A stretch of DNA of 6,188 nucleotides. It comes from an uncultured Alcaligenaceae bacterium (lineage in GTDB: Bacteria > Pseudomonadota > Gammaproteobacteria > Burkholderiales > Burkholderiaceae_B). The translations under genes were made by a program, and so were the position numbers. Location of the stretch: contig CALKIR010000065.1 in the NCBI GenBank assembly GCA_937995985.1, positions 1 to 6,188 on the forward strand. Direction: 5' to 3'. Of the stretch, positions 1-6,188 are shown piece by piece. The notes beneath the pieces are model-generated. The model saw nothing but the letters and a program-made list of their open reading frames with translations. It ran no database searches and was not told the DNA's origin. Position 1 is the first letter of the stretch. Every line of letters begins with the position of its first letter.

Positions 1-1597
1 CCCCCTCTTTAGGTTGGACATAAACCACCGGGATTTCCCCGGCATAAGCATCGGGCTGCCCCACCACCACAGCATCCAGTACCTGGGGGTGCTGATAAAA
101 CACATCCTCAACCATCTTAGGGTCGATATTATGACCCCCACGAATGATCACATCCTTGAGTCGGCCCACAATCCATAGGTAGCCGTCCTCATCAATGCGC
201 GCCAAATCCCCGGTATATAAAGGCGTCTCAGCCACCTGCGGCCCACTGAGCACCAGCTCACCAGCCTGCTCGGACACACCAGCCCAATCGGCAATCCCCA
301 GCGGCTGTTCAACCGCCTGGGCTGACCCCCCATTGACACGCCCTTGCTCATCGCCAGGCGACACATCCAGGGGCCGTAACCAGGCCCGATGATAGGGGTA
401 CAACAGTCCTGATGAGCCCACTTTGGTCACCCCCCGGGCAGGATTCATCATCACCGCCGAGGTCGTTTCCGTCAGCCCATAACCCTCGCGCACCGCCAGC
501 CCTGTCAACTGCTCAAAGCGCTGTGCAATGGCATGGGACAAGGGGGCTGATCCCGAGGTCACCGCCCGCAAACTACGGATCGTCTCGCGATTGACCGGCA
601 TCTGAACCAACTGATTCAAAATAGTCGGCACCACACTTAGATAATTAACCGATAAGGCTTCAACCACCGACCATAAATTAGGAATGAGCCGCGGGTGTCG
701 CCAACCCGCTGCGGTCGGAAAAATCACCCGTGCACCGTGCGCCAGTGTGGCCAAACAACCGGAATAAATACCCACCACATGAAAAAGCGGCGTCGCACAT
801 AGCCGTGACTCACCTGCTCGCATGCCCACCGTCAACGCACTTAGCCACGCGGCTTGCACAGCCATATCATGGGTATGCGGGATCAGTTTCGGGGCCCCCG
901 TCGTCCCACTGGTAGGAAATAACGCTGTCAACGCCTGTCCACGCGGCAGCGTGGACACATCTAACACATCGCTGTACGCTGCGCGGTTCTCTACATAGCT
1001 GAGATACTGCACCCCCCGAGGCAATGACTTATCCACAGCAGACAGCCGTGTGGCATCCCCAAACTCATCCAAACAAATGACCGTATGCAGCGGCGGGTAC
1101 AGCTCAATGATCTGTGGGATCTTGTCCCAAAAGCTCAGCTGATCATTGCCCACATAAGCACACAACACCCGCGTTTGCGCCTGCTGCAAAATAGCGGCGA
1201 TCGCTGCCGGCTCCAACATCCAATTCACCGGATTGGCCACCGCCACTGACTGCGCTGCCAGAAAAGCCACCAAACAGTCCGGGGTATTAGCCAACAGCAG
1301 CGACACCCCCGTATCCTCGGCTACCCCGCAAGCCCGTAATAAATTTGCAAACTGCGCGACCCGCGCCCGCAGCTGAGCATAGCTCAGCACCGTTTGCGTC
1401 TGTGCACAGCGTTCAGGATCAGTGAAAAACACCACTGCATCGGCCTCTGGATCCTGCGCACAGCTATTTAATAACAGCTCATAAACGCTATCAGGCAGAC
1501 CCCGCTCAGCCAGGGGTACCTGCTCAAAATCCCGAATCTTTTGCGCAGTCGATAAATCAGCCTCTAACCAATAAGCCAGTGTTTGCGATGTTGACAT
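1..1597 (-). CDS. AMP-forming acyl-CoA synthetase, 3' end cut by window
   Basis: Adenylates a carboxylic (probably fatty) acid with ATP and transfers it to CoA, giving an acyl-CoA for beta-oxidation in the cytoplasm. The frame is open for 532 codons from ATG at 1597 and leaves the window without a stop. Motifs in order: P-loop-like PTSGTTGAPK (residues 228-237), ATPLFHVVG after it, EGYGLTET (371-378), YTGDLARIDEDGY with ATP-ribose-binding Asp464, and the hinge GRLKDVIIRGGHNIDP (478-493). The C-terminal subdomain with the catalytic A10 lysine lies mostly outside. The N-terminus (QVPLAERGLPDSVYELL) and the GGHNIDP hinge resemble the roughly 630-residue acyl-CoA synthetases of proteobacteria rather than FadD proper. 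It starts 20 nt after the dehydrogenase stop, so the two are probably cotranscribed. The stretch from the GPQV motif (453-455) to YTGD (461-464) is unusually short, so activity is not certain. Substrate chain length cannot be read from sequence. Confidence 0.93.
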   Translation of the reverse strand, partial: MSTSQTLAYWLEADLSTAQKIRDFEQVPLAERGLPDSVYELLLNSCAQDPEADAVVFFTDPERCAQTQTVLSYAQLRARVAQFANLLRACGVAEDTGVSLLLANTPDCLVAFLAAQSVAVANPVNWMLEPAAIAAILQQAQTRVLCAYVGNDQLSFWDKIPQIIELYPPLHTVICLDEFGDATRLSAVDKSLPRGVQYLSYVENRAAYSDVLDVSTLPRGQALTALFPTSGTTGAPKLIPHTHDMAVQAAWLSALTVGMRAGESRLCATPLFHVVGIYSGCLATLAHGARVIFPTAAGWRHPRLIPNLWSVVEALSVNYLSVVPTILNQLVQMPVNRETIRSLRAVTSGSAPLSHAIAQRFEQLTGLAVREGYGLTETTSAVMMNPARGVTKVGSSGLLYPYHRAWLRPLDVSPGDEQGRVNGGSAQAVEQPLGIADWAGVSEQAGELVLSGPQVAETPLYTGDLARIDEDGYLWIVGRLKDVIIRGGHNIDPKMVEDVFYQHPQVLDAVVVGQPDAYAGEIPVVYVQPKEG

Positions 1598-1600
1598 GCC

Positions 1601-1609
1601 CCTCCCCCT
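1601..1609 (-). promoter_or_regulatory. Ribosome binding site of the acyl-CoA synthetase
   Basis: On the minus strand the bases AGGGGGAGG precede the ATG at 1597. The AGGGGG part sits 6 nt from the start codon and GGAGG sits 3 nt away, and no other in-frame start near it has a comparable site. This supports the chosen start and independent translation initiation within the 20-nt gap of the operon. Confidence 0.5.
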
Positions 1610-1617
1610 ACCTTCAG

Positions 1618-3408
1618 TTATCGACACGGCAAAGCATGGGGGCCATGAATCGCTGCAGCGGAGGCTGATAACCGCTGCATGCACGTTTCAACCTCGACAA
1701 ACATATATTGAAAATAAAACGCCGCAGCAGCTGTTTTCTCCTGCCTCAAGGTATCGTCCGCAGCACGCGAGGCCACCACCTGCAGCACACGCAACCAAAA
1801 ATAACCGTAAACGATATGCCCCACCACACGTAGAAAATCAGCGGCTACAAATGCCACCTGGGCAGGGTCCTGGGCATAGGCTTGAATTAGCTCGGGCAAT
1901 AACTCAGTGACACGCTGTGTCAAGGCCTGCACCTGCTGACCATACTGCTGGGCCTGCGAGTCAGCCGTATGAGACTGAACCAAAGCGTCAATCAACGCAA
2001 AAAACTGCTGCAACCGATGGCCCTCATCAGCAATCACCTTGCGCACCAGCAGATCAAAGGCCTGCACGCCGTTTGTGCCCTCATAAATCGGCAAAATCCG
2101 CACATCGCGCAATAACTGCTCAACCCCTGTCTCATCGATATAACCACTGCCTCCATGGACCTGCATGGACAGATTCACAGACTCCAGTGCATTATCCGAG
2201 ACAAAGGCCTTGGCAATGGGGGTCAACAAGGATAAAAACCCACCCGCCTGAGCCCGCACTTCTTCCTCAGTGCCCCGCTGCTCGTAATCCAGCTGCAAAG
2301 ACAACCAGTACAAAAACATGCGCGCGCTTTCAGCCCAGACCTTTTGCTTCATCAGCATGCGTCGCACATCGGGTTGCTCAATAATGGCTGAAGGCTCAAA
2401 TTGTTTGCTTAAAATAGCCTGCGGTGCGCGCGACTGCACCCGCTCATAGGCATAGGCCACCGCCTTTTGATAGGCCCACTCGTTAATACCTAGGGCTTGA
2501 ATACCCGTCCCTATGCGAGCCGTATTCATCATCACAAACATGGCCGCCAAACCGCGGTTTTCCTCGCCAATCAAATACCCTTGCGCGCCCTCAAAGCGCA
2601 ACACACAGGTGGCATTCCCATGGAGCCCCATTTTTTCTTCGATGCCATCACAGAAAACATTATTCAGCGCACCCACCTGCCCCTGGGCATCCACATGGTT
2701 TTTAGGCACCGCAAACAAAGAAATCCCACGGGTCCCTGCCGGCGCATCGGGCAACCGAGCCAACACCAAATGAATGATATTGTCAGTAAAGTCATGGTCC
2801 CCAGAGGAAATGAAAATCTTTGTTCCCTCAATGGCATACGTCCCATCACCCTTGGGGACCGCGCGGGTTTTAAGTAAACCCAAATCCGTCCCGGCCCCTG
2901 ACTCGGTCAGACACATCGTACCGGTCCACTCGCCACTGGCCAGTTTAGGAGCAAAGCGCTGACGAATCTCGGGACTGGCATTGGCCACCACACAACGGTA
3001 CGCCCCCTCGGACAAACGCGGATACAACGCCCAAGAGATATTACTGCCTCCCAGCATCTCGCCCATAATGGCCGAAGTAATCATGGGTAACTCCTGACCG
3101 CCATCGGTCTCTTTAGCACATAGCCCGGACCAACCCCCCTCTATATACTGCTGATACGCCTCTCGAAACCCCTGCGGAGCAGTGACCGTACCGTCCTGAT
3201 AGACGCAGCCCTCTAGATCACCCGAACGATTCAAAGGTGCCAACAAACCACTGCAAAAGCGATCTGCGCCCTCAATAATCTGCTCTAAGGTCTCTTGATC
3301 CACCAATGCCCCAGGCGCGTATGTACCCAGCGCCTCCTCGACCTGCAACACATCACGCAAAACAAATTTAATATCTGCCTGCGGTGCAGAATATAAACCC
3401 TCTTTCAT
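1618..3408 (-). CDS. Acyl-CoA dehydrogenase, DmdC/FadE-like, with C-terminal extension
   Basis: FAD-dependent alpha,beta-dehydrogenation of an acyl-CoA, the first oxidative step of beta-oxidation, with electrons passed to electron-transferring flavoprotein. With ATG at 3408 the protein is 596 residues, the usual size for this long subfamily. Order of parts: the short N-terminal segment YSAPQADIKFVLRDVL; the alpha-helical N domain; the FAD/substrate motif CLTESGAGTDLG (about 166-177) followed by GTKIFISSGDHD in the beta domain; the C-terminal helical domain with HGGSGY and IYEGTNGVQAFD, whose Glu (about 443) is the expected catalytic base; then about 130 further residues typical of the extended C-terminal domain. 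No lesion is visible. A TTG three codons upstream (3417) is an alternative start; ATG is preferred because the family begins just before this Tyr-x-Ala-Pro segment. The Shine-Dalgarno is weak (AGTGG, 9 nt upstream). Known relatives use fatty acyl-CoAs or methylmercaptopropionyl-CoA; the substrate here is unknown. Confidence 0.95.
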   Translation of the reverse strand: MKEGLYSAPQADIKFVLRDVLQVEEALGTYAPGALVDQETLEQIIEGADRFCSGLLAPLNRSGDLEGCVYQDGTVTAPQGFREAYQQYIEGGWSGLCAKETDGGQELPMITSAIMGEMLGGSNISWALYPRLSEGAYRCVVANASPEIRQRFAPKLASGEWTGTMCLTESGAGTDLGLLKTRAVPKGDGTYAIEGTKIFISSGDHDFTDNIIHLVLARLPDAPAGTRGISLFAVPKNHVDAQGQVGALNNVFCDGIEEKMGLHGNATCVLRFEGAQGYLIGEENRGLAAMFVMMNTARIGTGIQALGINEWAYQKAVAYAYERVQSRAPQAILSKQFEPSAIIEQPDVRRMLMKQKVWAESARMFLYWLSLQLDYEQRGTEEEVRAQAGGFLSLLTPIAKAFVSDNALESVNLSMQVHGGSGYIDETGVEQLLRDVRILPIYEGTNGVQAFDLLVRKVIADEGHRLQQFFALIDALVQSHTADSQAQQYGQQVQALTQRVTELLPELIQAYAQDPAQVAFVAADFLRVVGHIVYGYFWLRVLQVVASRAADDTLRQEKTAAAAFYFQYMFVEVETCMQRLSASAAAIHGPHALPCR

Positions 3409-3424
3409 AGCTGACAACCACTAT

Positions 3425-3439
3425 TTGTTTTAAACACAA
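3425..3439. repeat. Imperfect dyad in the dehydrogenase leader
   Basis: TTGTTTT faces AAACACAA as an imperfect inverted repeat, located between the candidate start point and the dehydrogenase start codon. The place and shape would suit an operator for a TetR-type fatty-acid repressor, but the match to any known operator is not good enough to name one. Confidence 0.25.
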
Positions 3440-3448
3440 CAAAAAGTG

Positions 3449-3477
3449 TAGATAAGCACAGAGCATTAGACTGTCAG
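3449..3477 (-). promoter_or_regulatory. Weak candidate promoter for the acyl-CoA operon
   Basis: Reading the minus strand, CTGACA (3477-3472) differs from the -35 consensus by one base and is followed, 17 bp later, by TATCTA (3454-3449) at the -10 position, which matches the consensus at only three positions. It would give a leader of roughly 35 nt before the dehydrogenase ATG. Placement is right but the -10 is poor, so this is only a suggestion. Confidence 0.25.
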
Positions 3478-3547
3478 CCTTATCCGAGTTTGGTGTAGGA
3501 ATAATCTGATAAAAAAGAGCTCACCCATAAGCCAGAGAGAAAGTCAA

Positions 3548-3568
3548 GGCAAATCATTGATTATTGCC
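3548..3568. repeat. Nested inverted repeat in the divergent intergenic region
   Basis: The outer arms GGCAA (3548-3552) and TTGCC (3564-3568) are perfectly complementary. Inside them AATCA-T-TGATT (3552-3562) is a second perfect dyad whose centre is displaced by one base. It lies about 25-45 bp upstream of the right-facing promoter and about 140 bp upstream of the left-facing operon. There is no T tract, so a protein-binding site is more likely than a terminator. Function is inferred only from position. Confidence 0.35.
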
Positions 3569-3592
3569 AATCTAAAGAATTCAACCAAAACC

Positions 3593-3622
3593 TTAAAATA
3601 CATATTGATGAAGTGTTATAAT
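3593..3622 (+). promoter_or_regulatory. Extended -10 promoter ahead of the wzz remnant
   Basis: TGTTATAAT (3614-3622) is a perfect extended -10 element (TG, one base, TATAAT). The -35 is weak: TTAAAA at 3593-3598 with an 18-bp spacer, as is usual with extended -10 promoters. Transcription would begin near 3629, about 50 nt before the wzz start at 3679. The promoter looks intact although the gene behind it is not. Confidence 0.6.
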
Positions 3623-3678
3623 TCTGTTTCTTTTTTTACTTCCCATAACCTTTAGACAAGATAAGATACATAAAAGGC

Positions 3679-4529
3679 ATGTCAAATACCGAAAAATACC
3701 TCCATCCCTCCAACAACAACGATGAGATAAATCTATTTGAACTTGCTTTAGTCCTCTGAGCACGTAAAAAGCTGATCATCGCAATCACTGCAGTATTTGC
3801 TTTACTTTCCGTACTCTATGTGCAGTTTGTAGCCACACCTGTTTATCGGGTGCAATCAGAGCTTCGCGCCGCAAGCCTTAAAAAACCTAGAAATCCTAAA
3901 TTCTGCTGACATTCTCAAAATCAGCCCAACACGCACCCTTTATGATGTCGGGTCAGAACTAGACTCTTATGACAACCGCCTGCGTTTTTTCAGAAAAAAC
4001 ACTGAACTCTTTGAGCCCCTAGGCAATCCCGAATCCTCTTTAGAACAAAGCTTTGAGCGCTTTAATGAAAAAGCTTTTACTCTGACTCGCCCCGATGCAG
4101 AGCCTGACGGCTCAGTGGCCACCCATTTTGTGCGGCTAAGCCTAGAGTACCCTGGAAATATTGACGGGGTGGAAACACTCAACAACAAAATCGACCAGCT
4201 TGATCGTCAGCTAATCTCCCTACGTACGGCGTATCAGGCTGATAAAGAAGCTAAAATCACCCATACTCTGGAACAGGACGCAATCAAACAAGCCCAACTC
4301 ACTGATGAGCTGGAGGCCGTTAGAAGAGCTCCAAGAGGCCACCAATATTGCACATGCCCTGGGCATACACAAACCAACCATGCCTACACAATTAGGCCGC
4401 ACCCTCTCTGAAAGCCTAAGCTTTTATGCAGACTTTGGTAGCCAACCCATACCCTTGTATTTTATGGGTACCGAAGCACTGGAAGCAGAATACAACGCAT
4501 TGCTGGCACGCGAAAATGAGGACCTCTAT
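3679..4529 (+). pseudogene. wzz: Chain-length determinant protein (Wzz-like), broken and 3'-truncated
   Basis: Intact Wzz proteins sit in the inner membrane with two transmembrane helices around a periplasmic coiled-coil domain and set O-antigen or related polysaccharide length. Here ATG 3679 starts a typical N-terminus (NNDEINLFELALVL). Then come TGA at 3757-3759 where relatives have Trp, the positive stretch ARKK, and TM helix 1 (about 3772-3834) ending in ATPVYRV. After the A6 run at 3880-3885 the frame must shift +1; the second frame (3884-4319) carries the periplasmic part, including FVRLSLEYPGNIDGVETLNN and a charged coiled-coil segment. At about 4316-4322 it shifts +1 again, and the third frame continues with LEELQEATNIAHALGI and LYFMGTEALEAEYNALL. 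The gene ends at RENEDLY (about 4509-4529), where it fuses to tex; the C-terminal part with TM helix 2 is absent. Identity rests on recalled family pattern; wzz or a close PCP-family paralogue is likely. Confidence 0.85.
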
Positions 4530-6097
4530 GCGCCCTACCGTCCCAAACGACGCACCCGCGCCCAAATTGCTATCGAGGCCGGCCTGCAGCCTCTGGCTGA
4601 TACCCTCTTGGATGAGGTACATGCTGAGCCAGAGCAGGTTGCCGAGCAGTTCCTGCGGGACAAACCCTTTGATTCTATCAAAGCAGTACTCGACGGTGCG
4701 CGTGACATCTTAGCAGAACGCTTTGCCGAGGATGCAGACTTACGGGCCCAACTCAGGGATTATCTCTGGCAGCATGGATGGCTTTACGCTCAGGTGGTAG
4801 AGGGCAAAGAACAAGAGGGGCGCAATTTCCGTGATTGGTTCGATTTTTCCGAGCCAGTCAAAAGCATTCCTTCCCATCGTTTATTGGCCATATTGCGCGG
4901 ACGCAGTCAGGATATTCTGAGACTGCGTTTGGGCCTCGAACCCGAAAAGGAGCAGCAGGACCCCTATCCTACTGTCCAGCAAATTGCCCAGTTTTTGCGC
5001 CTGCGCATTAATCTCAAGGCCCCTGCAAGCCCCCGCGAACAGTGGCTCGCAGAGACCTGTCGTTGGACTTGGCGGGTCCGCATGCTCCCTACCTTTGAAA
5101 CCGAGATCGTTGGCAGCCTGCGCGAGCAGGCCGAACAGGAGGCGATCCGTGTATTTGCCGAAAATCTGCGTGATTTATTACTTGCTGCTCCTGCAGGGTA
5201 CGCACACTCAAGGAAAAACACCCAAAACTCAAATTTGACAGCATCACTATTTCAGAGGCAGGTGCCTCTGTCTATTCGGCATCTGAACTGGCAAGCCATG
5301 AACTTCCCGATCTGGATGTATCGCTGCGCGGGGCTGTATCAATTGCCCGCCGACTGCAGGATCCGCTGGCAGAGCTGGTCAAAATCGAACCCAAGGCCAT
5401 AGGCGTAGGGCAATATCAGCACGACGTCAATCAACGAGCGCTCGGACAATCCCTCGAGGTCGTGGTTGAGGATTGCGTCAATGCAGTAGGCGTTGAGGTG
5501 AATACGGCCTCCACCGCCTTACTATCGCATGTCTCGGGACTTAGCAATACGCTGGCACAAAACATCGTGCAATGGCGCGAACAGCATGGTGCATTTCCCA
5601 ATCGACAGGCTTTTTTGGAGGTCCCACGCTTTGGGCCCAATACCTTTGAACAGGCGGCTGGTTTTTTACGTATCAGCGGCGGCGATAATCCTCTGGATGC
5701 CTCAGCAGTTCACCCGGAGGCCTATCCGGTGGTTGAACGTATTTTGGAACGTTTAAATACTCCTGCAGCTGAGGTGGTTGGCAAAAGCAGCGCCTTAGGT
5801 GCGCTCCAACCTGAGGATTTCACTGATGAGCGTTTTGGCCTGCCCACAGTAAAGGACATCTTTGTCGAACTCGAGCGTCCGGGCCGTGACCCCCGACCAG
5901 AATTTAAAACCGCTCAATTCAAGGAGGGCATTACCTCTATCCGCGATTTGACTGAGGGTATGCGTTTAGAGGGGGTAATTACCAATGTGGCCAACTTTGG
6001 TGCCTTTGTCGATATCGGGGTCGGACAAGATGGAGCAGCAAAGCGCCCTCAGGGTGCTATGGCAGAAACATTTGCTCAACTGAAAAAGAATAGCTAA
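4518..6097 (+). pseudogene. tex: Tex (S1 RNA-binding transcription accessory protein), multiply deleted
   Basis: Tex (YhgF in E. coli, about 770 residues) is a cytoplasmic nucleic-acid-binding protein with helical, YqgF-like, helix-hairpin-helix and S1 domains. The remnant begins at EDLYAPYRPKRRTRAQIA (4518 on), lacking roughly the first 110 residues. Fragment 1 is in one frame to AAPAG (5184-5198) and includes VLDGARDILAERFAED and WTWRVRMLPTFETE. The YqgF-like domain, normally starting right after AAPAG with an LDPGxRTG motif, is missing, and the frame changes at about 5195-5203. Fragment 2 runs to the stop: SEAGASVYSASELA (5252-5293), DVSLRGAVSIARRLQDP, GVGQYQHDV (5402-5428), two helix-hairpin-helix segments (about 5520-5680), GDNPLDASAVHPEAYPV, and the start of S1 (NFGAFVDIGVGQDG, ending 6034). 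Most of S1 is then missing, and a tail (QGAMAETFAQLKKNS) like the natural Tex C-terminus closes the frame. About 520 codons remain; they cannot give working Tex. Confidence 0.92.
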
Positions 6098-6188
6098 GCC
6101 TTTTTCTTTTCATTGCGTATCGGCCAGATCAGAGACTGTAGGGTGTAGACCAAGATGGCACACCCTACCGCACCTACAACGGCCACCC
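6094..6188 (-). CDS. C-terminal end of a membrane protein, 5' part outside window
   Basis: The minus strand is open from the right edge to TAG at 6096-6094, giving 30 codons. They encode a hydrophobic stretch (VAVVGAVGCAILVYTLQ) followed by SLIWPIRNEKKKA, that is, a final transmembrane helix and a positively charged tail that would face the cytoplasm. The gene converges on the tex remnant and its stop overlaps the tex TAA by 3 bases. Family cannot be recognised from so short a piece; a transporter or other polytopic inner-membrane protein is plausible. Because it is short, chance reading of noncoding DNA is not excluded. Confidence 0.55.
   Translation of the reverse strand, partial: VAVVGAVGCAILVYTLQSLIWPIRNEKKKA
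6138..6168. repeat. Perfect 9-bp inverted repeat near the convergent gene end
   Basis: GTAGGGTGT (6138-6146) and ACACCCTAC (6160-6168) are exact reverse complements separated by 13 bases. The hairpin lies 41 nt after the tex stop and inside the last codons of the convergent minus-strand frame. No T run follows on either strand, so it is not a standard intrinsic terminator, though it could slow or protect transcripts arriving from the left. Confidence 0.5.

Noticed and set aside
148..915. Small open frames on both strands within 148-915
   Set aside because: All overlap the acyl-CoA synthetase frame, which carries every expected core motif in order; these are shadows.
1596..2877. Several plus-strand open frames of 104-155 codons opposite the dehydrogenase
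   Set aside because: They lie entirely antisense to a convincing full-length dehydrogenase, have Pro/His/Arg/Gln-rich composition typical of shadow frames, and match no family.
3620..3660. Insertion-sequence or attachment-site remnant in the A+T-rich intergenic region
   Set aside because: No terminal inverted repeats, target duplication or transposase fragment can be seen; the A+T richness fits ordinary promoter DNA.
3757..3759. TGA recoded as Trp or selenocysteine in wzz
   Set aside because: The gene also has two frameshifts and a missing C-terminus, no selenocysteine hairpin is evident after the TGA, and the intact neighbours use TGG for Trp with no internal TGA.
3876..3890. Programmed ribosomal frameshifting at the A6 run
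   Set aside because: The shift needed is +1, whereas a -1 slip on the A run reaches TAG almost at once, and the upstream nonsense codon makes regulated shifting pointless.
3679..6097. A novel multidomain membrane-anchored RNA-binding system (Wzz-Tex fusion)
   Set aside because: Nonsense, frameshifts and loss of the YqgF and S1 domains show decay rather than a new functional architecture.
6098..6112. Intrinsic terminator at the T-rich stretch after the tex stop
   Set aside because: There is no G+C-rich stem directly before the T run, and the stretch encodes the Lys-rich tail of the convergent frame on the other strand.

Overview
This 6.2-kb window looks like the chromosome of a gammaproteobacterium. 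The protein families all resemble gammaproteobacterial versions (a DmdC/FadE-like acyl-CoA dehydrogenase, a long AMP-forming acyl-CoA synthetase, a Wzz polysaccharide chain-length regulator and the RNA-binding protein Tex). Base composition in the genes is moderate, roughly half G+C by eye. I cannot name the genus.

Left part (1-3408, minus strand): a two-gene lipid-catabolism operon. The promoter-proximal gene encodes a 596-residue acyl-CoA dehydrogenase with an intact-looking active site. After a 20-nt gap comes an AMP-forming acyl-CoA synthetase that runs off the left edge of the window; its last part is not seen. Together they would activate a fatty or related carboxylic acid to its CoA thioester and introduce the first double bond. 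The synthetase appears to lack the usual stretch between core motifs A6 and A7, which may be a small in-frame deletion.

Middle (3409-3678): an A+T-rich divergent intergenic region with a good extended -10 promoter facing right, a weak candidate promoter facing left, and two small dyads.

Right part (3679-6097, plus strand): not a set of intact genes but one block of decayed coding sequence. It begins as wzz (inner-membrane regulator of O-antigen or capsule chain length), which carries an early TGA where a Trp is expected, two single-base frameshifts and a probable in-frame deletion. In the middle of a shared Glu-Asp-Leu-Tyr stretch the sequence switches, in frame, to the gene for Tex. The Tex remnant lacks its N-terminus, has lost the YqgF/RNase H-like domain with a frame change, and has lost most of the S1 RNA-binding domain plus the linker, while keeping what looks like its natural C-terminal tail and stop. 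The result is a wzz'-'tex deletion chimera, which gene callers would report as two or three unrelated hypothetical proteins.

Right edge (6094-6188, minus strand): the last 30 codons of a convergent gene ending in a transmembrane helix and a Lys-rich tail. Its stop codon overlaps the tex stop.

I found no tRNA, rRNA, CRISPR array, transposase or phage gene. The remarkable content is the multi-lesion gene fusion rather than a new defence or mobile system.
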